Source: Halocaridina rubra
Lineage: Eukaryota; Arthropoda; Malacostraca; Decapoda; Atyidae
Direction: 5' to 3'
DNA: 20,000 bases
NCBI GenBank assembly: GCA_037179515.1
Contig: JAXCGZ010021607.1
Span: 12,501 to 32,500, forward strand
The notes beneath the pieces are model-generated. The model ran no database searches and had not been told where the DNA came from. It saw only the letters and a list, made by a program, of their open reading frames with translations. Shown here in pieces: positions 1 through 12,762 of the stretch (positions are counted from its first letter, which is position 1; each line of letters opens with the position of its first letter). The translations under genes were made by a program, and so were the position numbers.

Positions 1-198
<198 letters not shown>

Positions 199-474
199 GA
201 ATGAAATTTTTCCCTTGGCAGGGATTCGAACCTAAGACACATAATAAGTGTGCCACGATGCTACCAAATGCACCACTGAAGGTCCAAAGGAAGAAACAAA
301 CCTCACAACTTACTGCTGTGCTAGGGAATGAACGTATTCTTTTTGATTGCTTTTTGTTCACTTTACAGCTTCTTCGAACAATCTTCCTTTTTTCTCCATT
401 TTCACATTTAATGCAAATTCCATGCTCTATAGGCATCGATAACAATCAAATAAACACATTAACATATGTGAAAA
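199..474 (-). mobile_element. tRNA-related short repeat, family A, copy 1
   Basis: On the minus strand, 208-285 has the internal polymerase III promoter pattern of a tRNA: a GGTTCGAATCC B-box (read from the complement of 222-232) and an A-box-like TGGTGCATTTGGTAGCA about 45 bases before it. The anticodon-arm region resembles GCACA-loop-TGTGT with a possible AAT (Ile) anticodon, which is weak evidence. The rest of the unit, to about 474, is AT-rich and matches the left part of the element at 12763-13032. The unit is about 276 bp and is followed at once by a second copy in the same orientation. The tRNA-like part lies at the 3' end of the unit in its own sense direction, which is unusual for a SINE. 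It could instead be a MITE that captured a tRNA-like end. Confidence 0.7.
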
Positions 475-645
475 CATGAATCATATATTGCCCCTGGGCG
501 GAATTCGAGCCTAAGGCACATAATTGGTATGCCAAGGTGCTACCAAGTACACCACTGAAAGTCTTAAGAAAGAAGAAAACCTCACAGCTAACTGCTGTGC
601 TAGGGAATGAAATCATTCTTTCTGAATGCTTTTTGTTCATATCTC
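475..645 (-). mobile_element. tRNA-related short repeat, family A, copy 2 (partial)
   Basis: This is a direct tandem repeat of 199-474, starting with the same ATGAATCATAT...GCCCC block. The tRNA-like part is at 487-573 on the minus strand, with a degenerate B-box (GGCTCGAATTCC) and a clear match in the A-box area. The flanking AGAAAGAA...CTAACTGCTGTGCTAGGGAATGA stretch is closely shared. The copy stops where a TTC/TAA microsatellite begins, at the point where copy 1 continues with its AT-rich half, so the right part is lost or replaced by simple repeat. Confidence 0.65.
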
Positions 646-1063
<418 letters not shown>

Positions 1064-1250
1064 CAATAATAATAATAATAATAATAATAAACCTTTATTT
1101 CCATTACAATACAATGGGTATTCGTCAGCCGGGACAAGCCCCAACCCCCCACTGTGTTGCCCAAACACAGCAGTTCCTGCTAGTAAACAGCTTAAACTCT
1201 CGGTCTTGGACGGGGACCGATCTTTCGACCTCGTGAATGCGAAGTGTGTC
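1064..1250 (-). mobile_element. tRNA-derived SINE, family B, copy 1
   Basis: Read on the minus strand, the segment has CTTCGCATTCACGAGG, then a B-box-like GATCGGTCCCCGTCC, then a roughly 130 bp body ending in TGGAAATAAAGG and a (TTA)n tail (plus-strand TAA at 1064-1090). The same body is at 17016-17211 on the plus strand with about nine in ten bases matching by eye. The TTCGCAT block resembles the anticodon loop of a tRNA-Ala(CGC), so an Ala-tRNA origin is plausible. This copy lacks a clean A-box region, and its similarity to copy 2 fades at about 1245-1250, so it is slightly 5'-truncated or diverged. Confidence 0.75.
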
Positions 1251-3916
<2,666 letters not shown>

Positions 3917-3918
<2 letters not shown>

Positions 3919-4586
3919 CAGAAAAGAGTTCCAGGAGCTGAATATGGAAAATGATGCCATGAAAACTTCCTTTGCTGATGCACTAAAGGGGAATGTGGCA
4001 GTAAAAGAGGCTGTAAAGGTGGTGGCACTGGAAAACATACAAACAGTTGACTATAAAGAGACAGTAATCGAAAAAATGAAAGACGTTGTGATGGAAAGGG
4101 CAAACCCACTCATCAGACAGGCACTTGAAGGAGAAGACAGTGGTAATCTCAGGCATAAGCGAGTCCCAGGAGCCAACATGGCAGGGGAGACTTGAAGAAA
4201 ATAAAGCTAGGGTTGTAGACCTGATGAGAAAGCTTGGAGTAGTATGTGGTCCTGAGGATATTGTAAACATACACCAACTAGGTAAATATTCGAGGGAAGG
4301 AAAGCCGAGACCAACAAAAGTAACCTTTGAGAGAGGGGAAACATGTAGGGAAATATTGTTGAGAAAAAAAAGTCTAAAAGACCTTCAAGAATTCAAAGAA
4401 GTGTTCATTAGACAATACAGAACACAGGAAGAGATGGGAAAGATCAAAAACTTGTTGCAAGAGGCAAGAAGGTTAAATGATGAAAGAAATGAAGAAGAGA
4501 AGAAAAATTTTCATTACAGAGTTCTTCCAGACAAAGGGGAGATAAAGAAGATAATGACAGAAGATCAGGGGATGGGGCCTCATTAA
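3917..4586 (+). pseudogene. LINE ORF1-like region (RRM-like), frameshifted
   Basis: The first frame (3917-4124, with ATG at 3944) encodes a lysine- and glutamate-rich segment that passes into a second frame at about 4125 by a single-base shift. The second frame runs to a stop at 4584-4586. It contains KTVVISGISESQEP, RVVDLMRKLGV, VNIHQLGKYSREGKPRPTKV and a basic, charged tail likely to form a helix. This pattern resembles the RNA-recognition-type fold of LINE ORF1 proteins, which bind element RNA. The endonuclease frame is already open upstream of the ORF1 stop (at least from about 4541), so the two frames overlap. In an intact element they may be joined, or the second may be read by frameshifting or reinitiation. 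Family-level assignment only. Confidence 0.65.
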
Positions 4587-4588
4587 GA

Positions 4589-5436
4589 TTGTTATACACA
4601 AATGCTGATGGATTAGCTGGTAAGGCAGTAGAATTAAAAGATAGGATTCACAACAGTAAGGCAGATATAGTAGCAATTACAGAGACTAAGTTGAGTGAGG
4701 ACATAAACAGTGTCACAGTTTTTCCTAAGGGCTTCAGAATACTAAGGGTTGAAAGATCTGAGAGGACTGGTGGAGGGATAGCACTGCTCATAAGTGAAAG
4801 GATTCAAGTTGAAGAAATAAATTTGGCTATAGAAAGTGAGTTCAAGGAATTTCTTGTTGCTCGCATAAATACTGGGTCAGAGAGCATTATAATAATTGTT
4901 GTATACAACCCACCAAGGAACCAAAATAGGCTTGAAGTTTATGAGGAAAGTCATATAGGTACTATTGAAGTCATAAACTCAGTTGTTAACATGGCACAGG
5001 AAAAAAATGTAGGATTTTGATTATGGGAGACTTTAATCATAAAGAGATAGATTGGATAAATCTTGACCCACACAGTGGTGAGGACTCATTCGGGGCAAGA
5101 TTCCTAGATTGCGTACAAGGGAATTTCCTACACCAACATGTAATGGAACCAACAAGGGCCAGGGGTGGGGATGAGCCATCACTACTTGATCTAGTGTTCA
5201 CAGATAATGTGTTGGATATTGAAAAAATTGAGTATGAACCACCAATTGGAAAGAGTGACCACTGTGTGTTGTTGATGGAGTATATCATTGAAGATATTCT
5301 TCCTGAGAGTAGAGGCACTGAGGACATGAGGAGGAACTATCCGAAAGGAGATTACATCAAAATGAATGAGCTTTTTGCAGTTATTGACTGGAGAACCTTA
5401 TTTTACAACAAATCTGTACAAGAAATAAGAACATAA
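4589..5436 (+). pseudogene. LINE endonuclease domain (EEP/APE type), one frameshift
   Basis: The segment 4589-5012 encodes LLYTNADGL, DIVAITETKL (catalytic glutamate at about 4682), RTGGGIALLI and VVYNPPRNQ. A single-base slip at about 5012, just after a run of A's, moves the frame to 5017-5436. That frame encodes IMGDFNHKEIDW (catalytic Asp and Asn near 5029-5037), PSLLDLVFTD and the signature GKSDHCVLL (Ser-Asp-His at 5254-5262). All expected catalytic motifs of the exonuclease-endonuclease-phosphatase family are visible. The enzyme nicks target DNA to prime reverse transcription. The frame stops at 5436 inside the nested insertion, so the endonuclease is no longer linked to the reverse transcriptase. 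Confidence 0.88.
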
Positions 5437-5617
5437 GAACATAAGAATAGAGGACACTGCAACATGCCTACTGGCACACACGAGGCAGCTCCATTTTTGA
5501 ATTGTATTTTCAGCATGTCTAACCTATTCTATTCTACTCTACTTATTTATTCTGTTTTTCTTTTTATGATTTTTCTAATAAGCACTAACCTATTCATACA
5601 CACCCTACCTTTGTCTG
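5427..5617 (-). mobile_element. nested short insertion with octamer tail, antisense in the LINE
   Basis: Between endonuclease-linker sequence (ending LFYNKSVQ) and the resumed frame YDIFCEKYGK at 5618 lie about 190 bases with no coding sense. They start with a doubled AACATAAG (AACATAAGAACATAAGAA). Read on the minus strand this is a 3'-terminal TTCTTATG octamer repeat preceded by GGAGCTGCCTCGTGTGTGCC. A terminal octamer repeat is typical of CR1-type LINEs and the SINEs they mobilise. From memory, very similar sequence recurs in decapod genomes. TCTGTA occurs on both sides (5406-5416 area and 5614-5619) and may be a short target-site duplication, but this is uncertain. Confidence 0.6.
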
Positions 5618-7231
5618 TATGACATCTTTTGTGAGAAATATGGGAAGATAGTAGATTGCTGCATACCTGTCACCAAAGTAGGTGTAATTCATGCCAGAGA
5701 GAAATGGTTCGATAATGGGTGTAAAAGAGCTAAAGAGTGGAGAGACAAATGCTGGAAAAGGTATAGGAGGAGAAAAACCTTAAATGCCTGGCAAACCTAC
5801 AAAAGAGCAAGAAATGACTACCTAAGTAAAAGGAGAGAGGCAGAGAGAGACTATGAGAGGGACATCACCAGGAAGGCTAAAGAAAATCCCAAGCTTTTCC
5901 ACAGCTTTATCAGAGGAAAACTGAAGGTAAAAGAACAGGTTTTAAGGCTAAAGAGAGCGGATGGAAGCATCACTGAGACGGATGAAGAGATCTGCAAAGA
6001 ATTGAACAAGGAGTTTCAGTCAGTATTTACAGTAGAAAATACCCCACCCCCTCAGATTGCAGTGATAGAAGCTCAAGGGCCGGTATTAGAGAACATCAAC
6101 CTTACAGCCACAGAGGTATGCAAAGCGCTGATGGATTTAGATGTTCATAAAGCTACAGGTCCTGATGACATATCGACTCATGTGCTTAAAAAATGCGCAA
6201 ACACAATATCAGTGGCACTAAGTATCATATTTAAGGAGCCACTGGAGTCGGGGGAGATTCCAAGATGCTGGAAACAAGCAAATGTGATACCTATCTTCAA
6301 AAAGGGAAGGAGGGATACGGCTCAGAACTATAGACCAGTTTCCTTGACCAGCATAGTTTGCAAAGTTATGGAGAAACTACTAAGGAAACATATCTCTCTT
6401 CACTTGGAATCCTTCAACTTTTTGTCAGTGAGGCAACATGGCTTCAGAGAAGGTAGATCAACAGTAACAAACTTATTAGAATTTTATGATGAGGTAAGCC
6501 AAATCTTACAGGAAAGAGAGGGCTGGGCAGATTGCATATTCCTAGACTTCCAGAAAGCGTTTGACACTGTTCCACATGGGAGACTTATTAGGAAGCTGCA
6601 ATCAATGGCTAGAATAAGTGGAAATGTTTTGGAATGGATAAAAACTTACTTAGAAGGAAGGGAACAGAGGGTTAGAGTAAGACACTCAGTGTCTGAATGG
6701 AGAAGAGTTAGTAGTGGAGTTCCACAGGGTTCAGTTTTAGGGCCACTTTTGTTCCTTGTATATTTAAATGACCTACCAGAGTCTGTAAATTCATTCATGA
6801 ATATGTTTGCAGATGATGCAAAGATTGTGAAGAAAGTAAAAAACGAAAACAATGGTAGAGAACTTCAGGAAGATCTAAATAATCTGCATGAGTGGTCAGA
6901 AAAGTGGCTAATGAAATTCAATACTTCAAAATGTAAGGTAATGAGAATGGGTACAAGTGCAAGAAGGCCCAAGCTTGACTACTCGGTGGCTGGAGTACAA
7001 CTTCAAGAGACAGAAAATGAGAGAGATCTAGGAGTAAACATACTGGCAGATTTGTCTCCAGAAATACATATAAATGGCATAATAAGGGCAGCATATGCAT
7101 TCTTATCAAATGTAAGGGTAGCTTTCAGGCACATGGACAAGAAAATGTTCAGAAATATTTATGTAACCTATGAGAGGCCAAAACTCGAATATGCAGCCCC
7201 CTTTTGGAATCCGCACTTGAAAAGCACATAG
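5618..7231 (+). pseudogene. LINE reverse transcriptase, catalytically complete but cut at the end
   Basis: A frame open from 5618 to 7231 (538 codons; no credible start, since it continues the endonuclease frame) covers a basic linker and the whole reverse transcriptase. Visible blocks are KATGPDDISTHVLK (about 6150), NYRPVSLTSIVCKVMEKLL, RQHGFREGRSTVTNLLEF, motif A IFLDFQKAFDTVP (Asp at 6545), motif B SSGVPQGSVLGPLLFLVYLND (about 6710-6772) and motif C MFADDAKIV (Asp pair at 6812-6817). The thumb follows with WSEKWLMKFNTSKCKVM and ERDLGVNIL. The frame ends at 7231 because one A is missing from the run at about 7219: the second copy has CACCTAAAAAAGCAC where this one has CACTTGAAAAGCAC. Many such copies are close to intact in related genomes, so this is a fairly young insertion. 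Confidence 0.93.
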
Positions 7232-7599
7232 CTAAGCTTGAAAAAGTTCAAAGACATGCCACGTAACTGGTGCCAGAAATACGCAATCTCAGTTATGATG
7301 AGAGGCTGAGGGAATTAGACTTACCATCACTCGAAGCTAGACGAGTGAGGGGGGATATGGTGACAGTCTTTAAATTCCTTCATGGTTATGATAGAGTGGA
7401 TAGGGATCGATATTTTGATATGGCTAGCTCTAGAACTAGAGGTCACAGTTTGAAGCTTCGTAAGAAAACTTCTTCGCAGGATGTAAGGAAATACTTTTTC
7501 AGTGTAAGAGTAGTTGATAATTGGAATTGGCTAAGCGAGGAGGTAGTTAATGCTATCTCAATCCATAGTTTTAAGGACAGGTATGATAAGTATCACTAA
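7232..7599 (+). pseudogene. LINE C-terminal domain, out of frame with the RT
   Basis: After the deletion near 7219 the C-terminal segment is in a different frame. It reads LAKLEKVQRHAT, a stop (TAA at about 7264, AAA in the other copy), then LVPEIRNLSYDERLRELDLP, SLEARRVRGDMVTVFKFLHG, RYFDMASSRTRGHSLKL and VVDNWNWLSEEVVNA, with a natural-looking stop at 7597-7599. This block is the conserved C-terminal region of CR1-like and related decapod LINE proteins. The second copy at 11447-12087 has the same block with a nine-base deletion (LERHAT for LEKVQRHAT). Confidence 0.88.
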
Positions 7600-8006
<407 letters not shown>

Positions 8007-8542
8007 TGGATATTTGAGTAATCCCCCCAAAAAATTAAATTGAATATATATATATGGAAGTTTGTTTTTCTACATTGCAAAATCTAGTATAATTGGGGAC
8101 TAAAACGCTGTTATGAAATAATTTTTGGGGTCGCGTGAGTTTTCTTCGTCATTGTAATTATGGTTAATAGATGGCACAGAGCACCTGGGGATATTCCATT
8201 CTGGTCTGTTGAAGACTCCCTGTGAAAATAATATAGAACTCCACCAGGAATCCCTCTCTAAAAGAACCCTGGAAATAAATCTTGAAATTACTCATGAATC
8301 TCACTCACTGGATCAGGGACTTGTTTCCATCAACTGGATCAAGACTTCGATTCTCTCCCATTTGACTTTATCACCTCTTGTTTGCACAGTGGATCACCAT
8401 CTGGTTCCCACCCGAAAGATTAATATAGCATTTTTTTAGCTAGAATCACACAGAGGAAATGGTGTACCTCAAGTGTAACACAAGTCGACTTTGCATATTC
8501 AGTGAATATGTTCAGTGGTAAAACAGTATCTTCGCGACCTAG
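8007..8542. other. unique sequence, likely intron of the minus-strand gene
   Basis: Ordinary sequence with a 76-codon open frame on the plus strand (8209-8439) that shows no motif. Given the Sidestep-like exons upstream on the minus strand, it probably belongs to the intron or region 3' of exon 8809-9003. I looked on the minus strand for the missing second half of the second Ig domain and did not find it. Confidence 0.4.
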
Positions 8543-8802
<260 letters not shown>

Positions 8803-8808
8803 TATCAC

Positions 8809-9003
8809 CTGTAACAGGATCCAATATATGCTCAACCATGACTTCAGGTAAATGGCTCGTGTCACTCCACCAGGTAACTGAGGGAGGAGGTCTACCTCCA
8901 ACACTTCTACAGGTAAGCTGCGTCTCTTCATTCTCCCTCAAGGGCCCCACAATTCCCACCATCTCCCTTCTCTTCCACGTCACTGTTGGAGGACCCGGGG
9001 GAA
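8809..9003 (-). CDS. Sidestep-like Ig receptor, exon with start of second Ig domain (partial)
   Basis: The exon begins after a good acceptor (TATCTTTCGTTTCAG) at 9004-9006. With one base from the upstream exon it reads [14 protein letters not shown], then [18 protein letters not shown] (first Ig cysteine), then [11 protein letters not shown] (core tryptophan), then [20 protein letters not shown]. The run VPP-x-PP, VGP-x-x-E, LTC, GGRPPPxVTWW is the second Ig domain signature of the arthropod Sidestep/Side family of neuronal cell-surface receptors. The proposed donor is ACAG|GTGATA, so the exon is 195 nt, in phase 1 at both ends by codon count (two bases, 64 codons, one base). The second cysteine of the domain must come from a later exon not found here. 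The downstream donor is a reasonable but unproved choice. Family assignment is strong; the exact paralogue is unknown. Confidence 0.75.
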
Positions 9004-9688
9004 CTGAAACGAAAGATATGGAACGTGAAAATCTTCTCGAGATCGTAGCTTTAAGTTCCATCAATGATAAATGTGATGAAAGACACTTTGACGATGCTGA
9101 TGATGAGGGAGATGGTGATGGTCATGATGACGAAGATGATGACGAAGAAAATGATGATGATGATGATGATGACACTTGATGCAAGATTTGCCACGGCAAC
9201 ATATAAAAATCAATGATGAATTCTTGTACCATAGGACTTAAAATGCAAGTACACTAAATTTCGTATTATCATAAGCGATATTAATATATTAATTGTAGAT
9301 AACATTTTTAGTGAGAAAAGGGAAAAGAGAGAATATTTAAGCAATTTATAATATTAGGAAGTACACATAAATGCAATTCTTAATAAAAGAAAACCTTTTA
9401 TTCATCAATAAAAAAAAAGAAAATGGCTGTAAGCAATCATTTTTAACAGCTAATTATACACACATACTGACATGATATGATATCTACTATATACATTGGA
9501 TTTACATTTATTAGAAATATTTTCTTCTCATTCTTCCGAAGGTTTTCGTGGTTCTCTTCTGGAGAGATGGTAATCATCTCGTGGTCAGAGGCGGTGATGG
9601 TTGAGGTATCTCCAGAGAAGAAACATAAAAATTTCGCTATAATGTTGTTGTTGTAAGACAGATCAACTAAACAATTATTACTACTTAC
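9004..9688 (-). other. intron between the two Ig exons
   Basis: The donor is TCA|GTAAGT at 9688-9683 and the acceptor is TTTCGTTTCAG ending at 9004, giving a 685 bp intron. It holds a GAT-rich stretch at about 9085-9178 (degenerate GATGATGAC repeat) and an imperfect inverted repeat at about 9552-9622. A 40-odd codon open stretch overlaps the inverted repeat. No other feature is seen. Confidence 0.7.
9085..9178. repeat. GAT-rich degenerate trinucleotide repeat
   Basis: GATGATGAGGGAGATGGTGA and following GATGACGAA units end in a pure (GAT)n run of about 22 bases. It lies within the intron of the Sidestep-like gene. The Asp/Glu-rich reading on the plus strand is a by-product of the repeat. Confidence 0.8.
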
Positions 9689-9897
9689 TGACAACAGTGA
9701 GGTTCACTGTAAATTTTGTCGGAGGGGACATCCTATAGTCCATTCGGCATATGTAGGCACCTTCATCACGTGCAAGGGCGGGACTTAAAACTAAAGTAGG
9801 AGGATCAGATGTAGTCTTGAAGTACGCCCTTCCACCAACAGCGCCTTCGTCAGACCATCCCACTCCTGAGGTAAATTCTACTACCCTAGCATCGTAA
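9689..9897 (-). CDS. Sidestep-like Ig receptor, exon with end of first Ig domain (partial)
   Basis: An acceptor with a long pyrimidine-rich tract (TTCAACTTCTTAATTTCGCAG, AG at 9898-9899) opens the exon. Its first base completes a codon whose other two bases lie upstream; AG or TC there would give Ser, as in the family's SYDAR. It then reads YDARVVEFTSG, VGWSDEGAVGGRAYF, LVLSPALARDEGAYICRMDY (the D-x-G-x-Y-x-C motif with the second Ig cysteine), RMSPPTKFTVNLTVV. It ends at TCA|GTAAGT, a consensus 5' splice site. The last base plus TT from the next exon gives Ile, producing NLTVVIPPGPP, the known linker between Ig1 and Ig2 in Sidestep-type proteins. Exon length is 209 nt. Upstream exons (signal peptide, first half of Ig1) are not found within the window. 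No start codon belongs here. Confidence 0.82.
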
Positions 9898-10433
9898 CTG
9901 CGAAATTAAGAAGTTGAAAATAAATTAACAATATGTCAAATAACCATATATAGAGTATTCTCTTGAACAAATGGGAGAATGATTTATTTATGAGTGTGAT
10001 ACTGAGACTGGAAAAGAAAATTGACCTCATCGGGTCCTGATACTAAAAAAATTTAAATCAATGAAAAACAAAGATGGGGAGTGTTGTAACTTATCAGATG
10101 TGAAGGGATAATTAAGGAGATCTGTAACGAATACTCCAAAAATTTGAGCTCTATTTAAGTCCAAAAGTCCTTCTGTTGTTGTATCACAACGGGCGACTGC
10201 TGCCATGGCCAACCCACGAAAGTTAACATATACTTAAAGGATAACACAATCAGGCAAATACAGATTGATTATTAGTTATACAAAAAGGCATACAGGAAAA
10301 TGGGTAAGTATATAAATATACAGATACTCGTATGTATATATAAAATTAATAGCTATGCATATAGCTATTAGTAGAGCGACAGAAAGAAATAAAATGATTG
10401 ATACATCCAGTCTTCCATCCAACCACCCACTCA
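9898..10433. other. unique sequence, likely upstream intron
   Basis: AT-rich DNA carrying the branch and pyrimidine tract of the 9897 acceptor at its left end. A 61-codon minus-strand open frame at 10027-10212 has no motif. I checked the minus strand for the first half of the Ig domain (an LWYKG-type core followed by a donor) and did not see it. Confidence 0.45.
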
Positions 10434-10661
10434 CCCATCCATCCATCCATACATACATACATACATACATACATACATACATACATACATACATACATAC
10501 ATACATACATACATACATACATACATACATACATACATACATACATACATACATACATACATACATACATACATGCATGCATACATACATACATACATAC
10601 ATACATACATACATACATACATACATACATACATACATACATACATACATACATACATACA
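10434..10661. repeat. (CATC)n-(CATA)n microsatellite
   Basis: A few CATC units change to about 215 bp of CATA with two G substitutions (CATGCATG) at about 10574. Frames reading Ile-His-Thr-Tyr or Met-Tyr-Val-Cys across it are artefacts. Its right flank resembles the right flank of the CATA array at 13808-13846. Confidence 0.97.
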
Positions 10662-11139
10662 AAATACTACCAAATTATAAAAATATGTTAAAACGAATAC
10701 CTAATGACATAGATGCCGTTAAGGTGTCAACAAATTAATAATATTAGAGTCTTACATGAGAGAGACTATATGACTAGACCACTAGGAGCCTCTGTGTGAA
10801 GCTACGTTGAATGTCATGCATTGCAGTCTAAGGCTGAGCCTATATGGACTGCTAGTCTGTGTACTGTTGTATTGTACACTACGTAGAAGTGTCGCCAGAT
10901 ACCCAGAAAAGTCTGGATTTCTCCGGATTTTTTAGACAATACCAGAAATAGCCTAACCTAATATTATGTGTCTTTAGAGTTTAGACGGTATGCCCTTAAT
11001 TTAACTCGATAGGTGGAGAATGTGTTGCCTGCCAGGGGTGACATGAACATAATCTCCCCCTTTTGATGTCAATATAAAGTGTGCTGCTGTGTCAACAATG
11101 CTTAAACACTGATGCGTTGGATTATATCAGACAATTGGC
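10662..11139. other. unique sequence with a flank shared with 13847
   Basis: The first 60 bases (TTAAAACGAATACCTAATGA and neighbours) resemble 13847-13905. The rest, to 11139, is AT-rich sequence with no gene or known element that I can see. Confidence 0.4.
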
Positions 11140-11395
11140 GGATGGATATCTATCCGATTGGGCACTTGGCCCAATAGGAATAAATAGCCAAACGGACATC
11201 GGACCGAAGGACATTTAGCTGAACTGATAATTATAATATACCCACTTACCCAAACGGTCACTTGGTCCACAACATAAGCTAAACCTACACTCGGGCCTAA
11301 TCTATCCCAATATGATTAGATAAATGTCCGTTCAGCCAAATGTCTTTAGGTCAAATGTCCGTTCGGCTAAATGTCTTTTGTGTTAGTCAAGTTCC
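11140..11395. repeat. degenerate minisatellite with inverted copies (GGCCGAACGGACATTT type)
   Basis: AAATGTC occurs at 11322, 11338, 11353 and 11369, spaced about 15-16 bases, in units of the kind GTCCGTTCGGCTAAAT. The opposite orientation appears at 11194-11216 (GGACATCGGACCGAAGGACATTTAGC) and in weaker form at about 11160-11175 and 11253-11272. Together they form an imperfect inverted array that could fold into hairpins. Similar palindromic GGCCGAACGG-type repeats are scattered in many invertebrate genomes, from general knowledge. Confidence 0.6.
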
Positions 11396-11446
11396 TTCAT
11401 GAAATTGTCTGGCCTCTAGATTATTGATCTATCTCATGAAACAGGA

Positions 11447-12087
11447 ACAGAACTTCAAGAGACGGAGAATGAGAGAGATCTAGGAGTAAACATACTGGCT
11501 GATTTGTCTGCAGATATACATATAAATGTGGCATACTAAGGGCACCATATGCTTTCTTAGCAAATGTAAGGGCAGGATTCAGACACATGGGCAAGGAAAT
11601 GCTTAAAAGTATTTATGTAGCTTATGTGAGGCTAGAACTTGAATATGCAGCCCCCTTTTGGAATCCGCACCTAAAAAAGCACATAAATAAGCTGGAAAGA
11701 CATGCCACGAAACTAGTGCCAGAAATACACAATCTTATTATGATGAGAGGCGAGGGAATTAGACTTACCATCACTCGAAGCTAGAAGAATTAGGAGGGAT
11801 ATGGGTACAGTTTTTAAATTTCTTCCGGGTTTTGACAAAGTGGATAAGGATCGATATTTTGATACGGCTGGCTCTAGATGCAAAGGTCATGGTTTGAAAC
11901 TTCGTAAGAAAATGTAACAGTAGCTTATGATTGGAATCTGCCAATCGAGGGGTTAGTTTATGTCAACGCAATTCATGGTATTAAGGACTAATATGATAAG
12001 CATCACTGAGCACTAAAATGGAACCGACCAGGAGACTGGAAGGTATGAGCATAGGGTCCTTTCCCGTAAGCACAATTAGGTAATTAC
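11447..12087 (+). mobile_element. CR1-like LINE, 5'-truncated second copy
   Basis: Homology to the LINE at 3916-7690 starts at about 11447 (GAACTTCAAGAGACGGAGAA, matching about 7001) and continues to the shared tail ending CACAATTAGGTAATTACCC. It covers only the thumb and C-terminal domain: GVNILADLS, YVRLELEYAAPFWNPHLKKH, LVPEIHNL, then a frameshifted SLEARRI block. There are several small deletions and stops: GTGGCATACTAAGG near 11528, a nine-base loss in LE(KVQ)RHA, and loss of about 25 bases near 11914. A 5' truncation at this position is typical of incomplete target-primed reverse transcription. Copy 2 keeps the A-run that copy 1 lost, so the two copies help define the ancestral frame. 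Confidence 0.9.
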
Positions 12088-12096
12088 CCACACATA

Positions 12097-12751
<655 letters not shown>

Positions 12752-12762
12752 ATATGCGCGCG

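Noticed and set aside
208..285. Functional tRNA genes at 208-285, 487-573, 12775-12848 and 13077-13150
   Set aside because: A- and B-box-like motifs are there, but acceptor stems do not pair properly, the copies differ in B-box bases, and all lie in repeated elements.
8209..8439. 76-codon plus-strand frame as a small gene
   Set aside because: No recognisable motif and it lies opposite the presumed intron of the Sidestep-like gene.
10434..10661. CRISPR-like or regularly spaced repeat array
   Set aside because: There are no unique spacers; all periodic regions are simple microsatellites of a eukaryote.
10276..10738. Met-Tyr-Val-Cys and Ile-His-Thr-Tyr repeat proteins
   Set aside because: CATA tetranucleotide repeats read through without stops; no flanking coding sequence.
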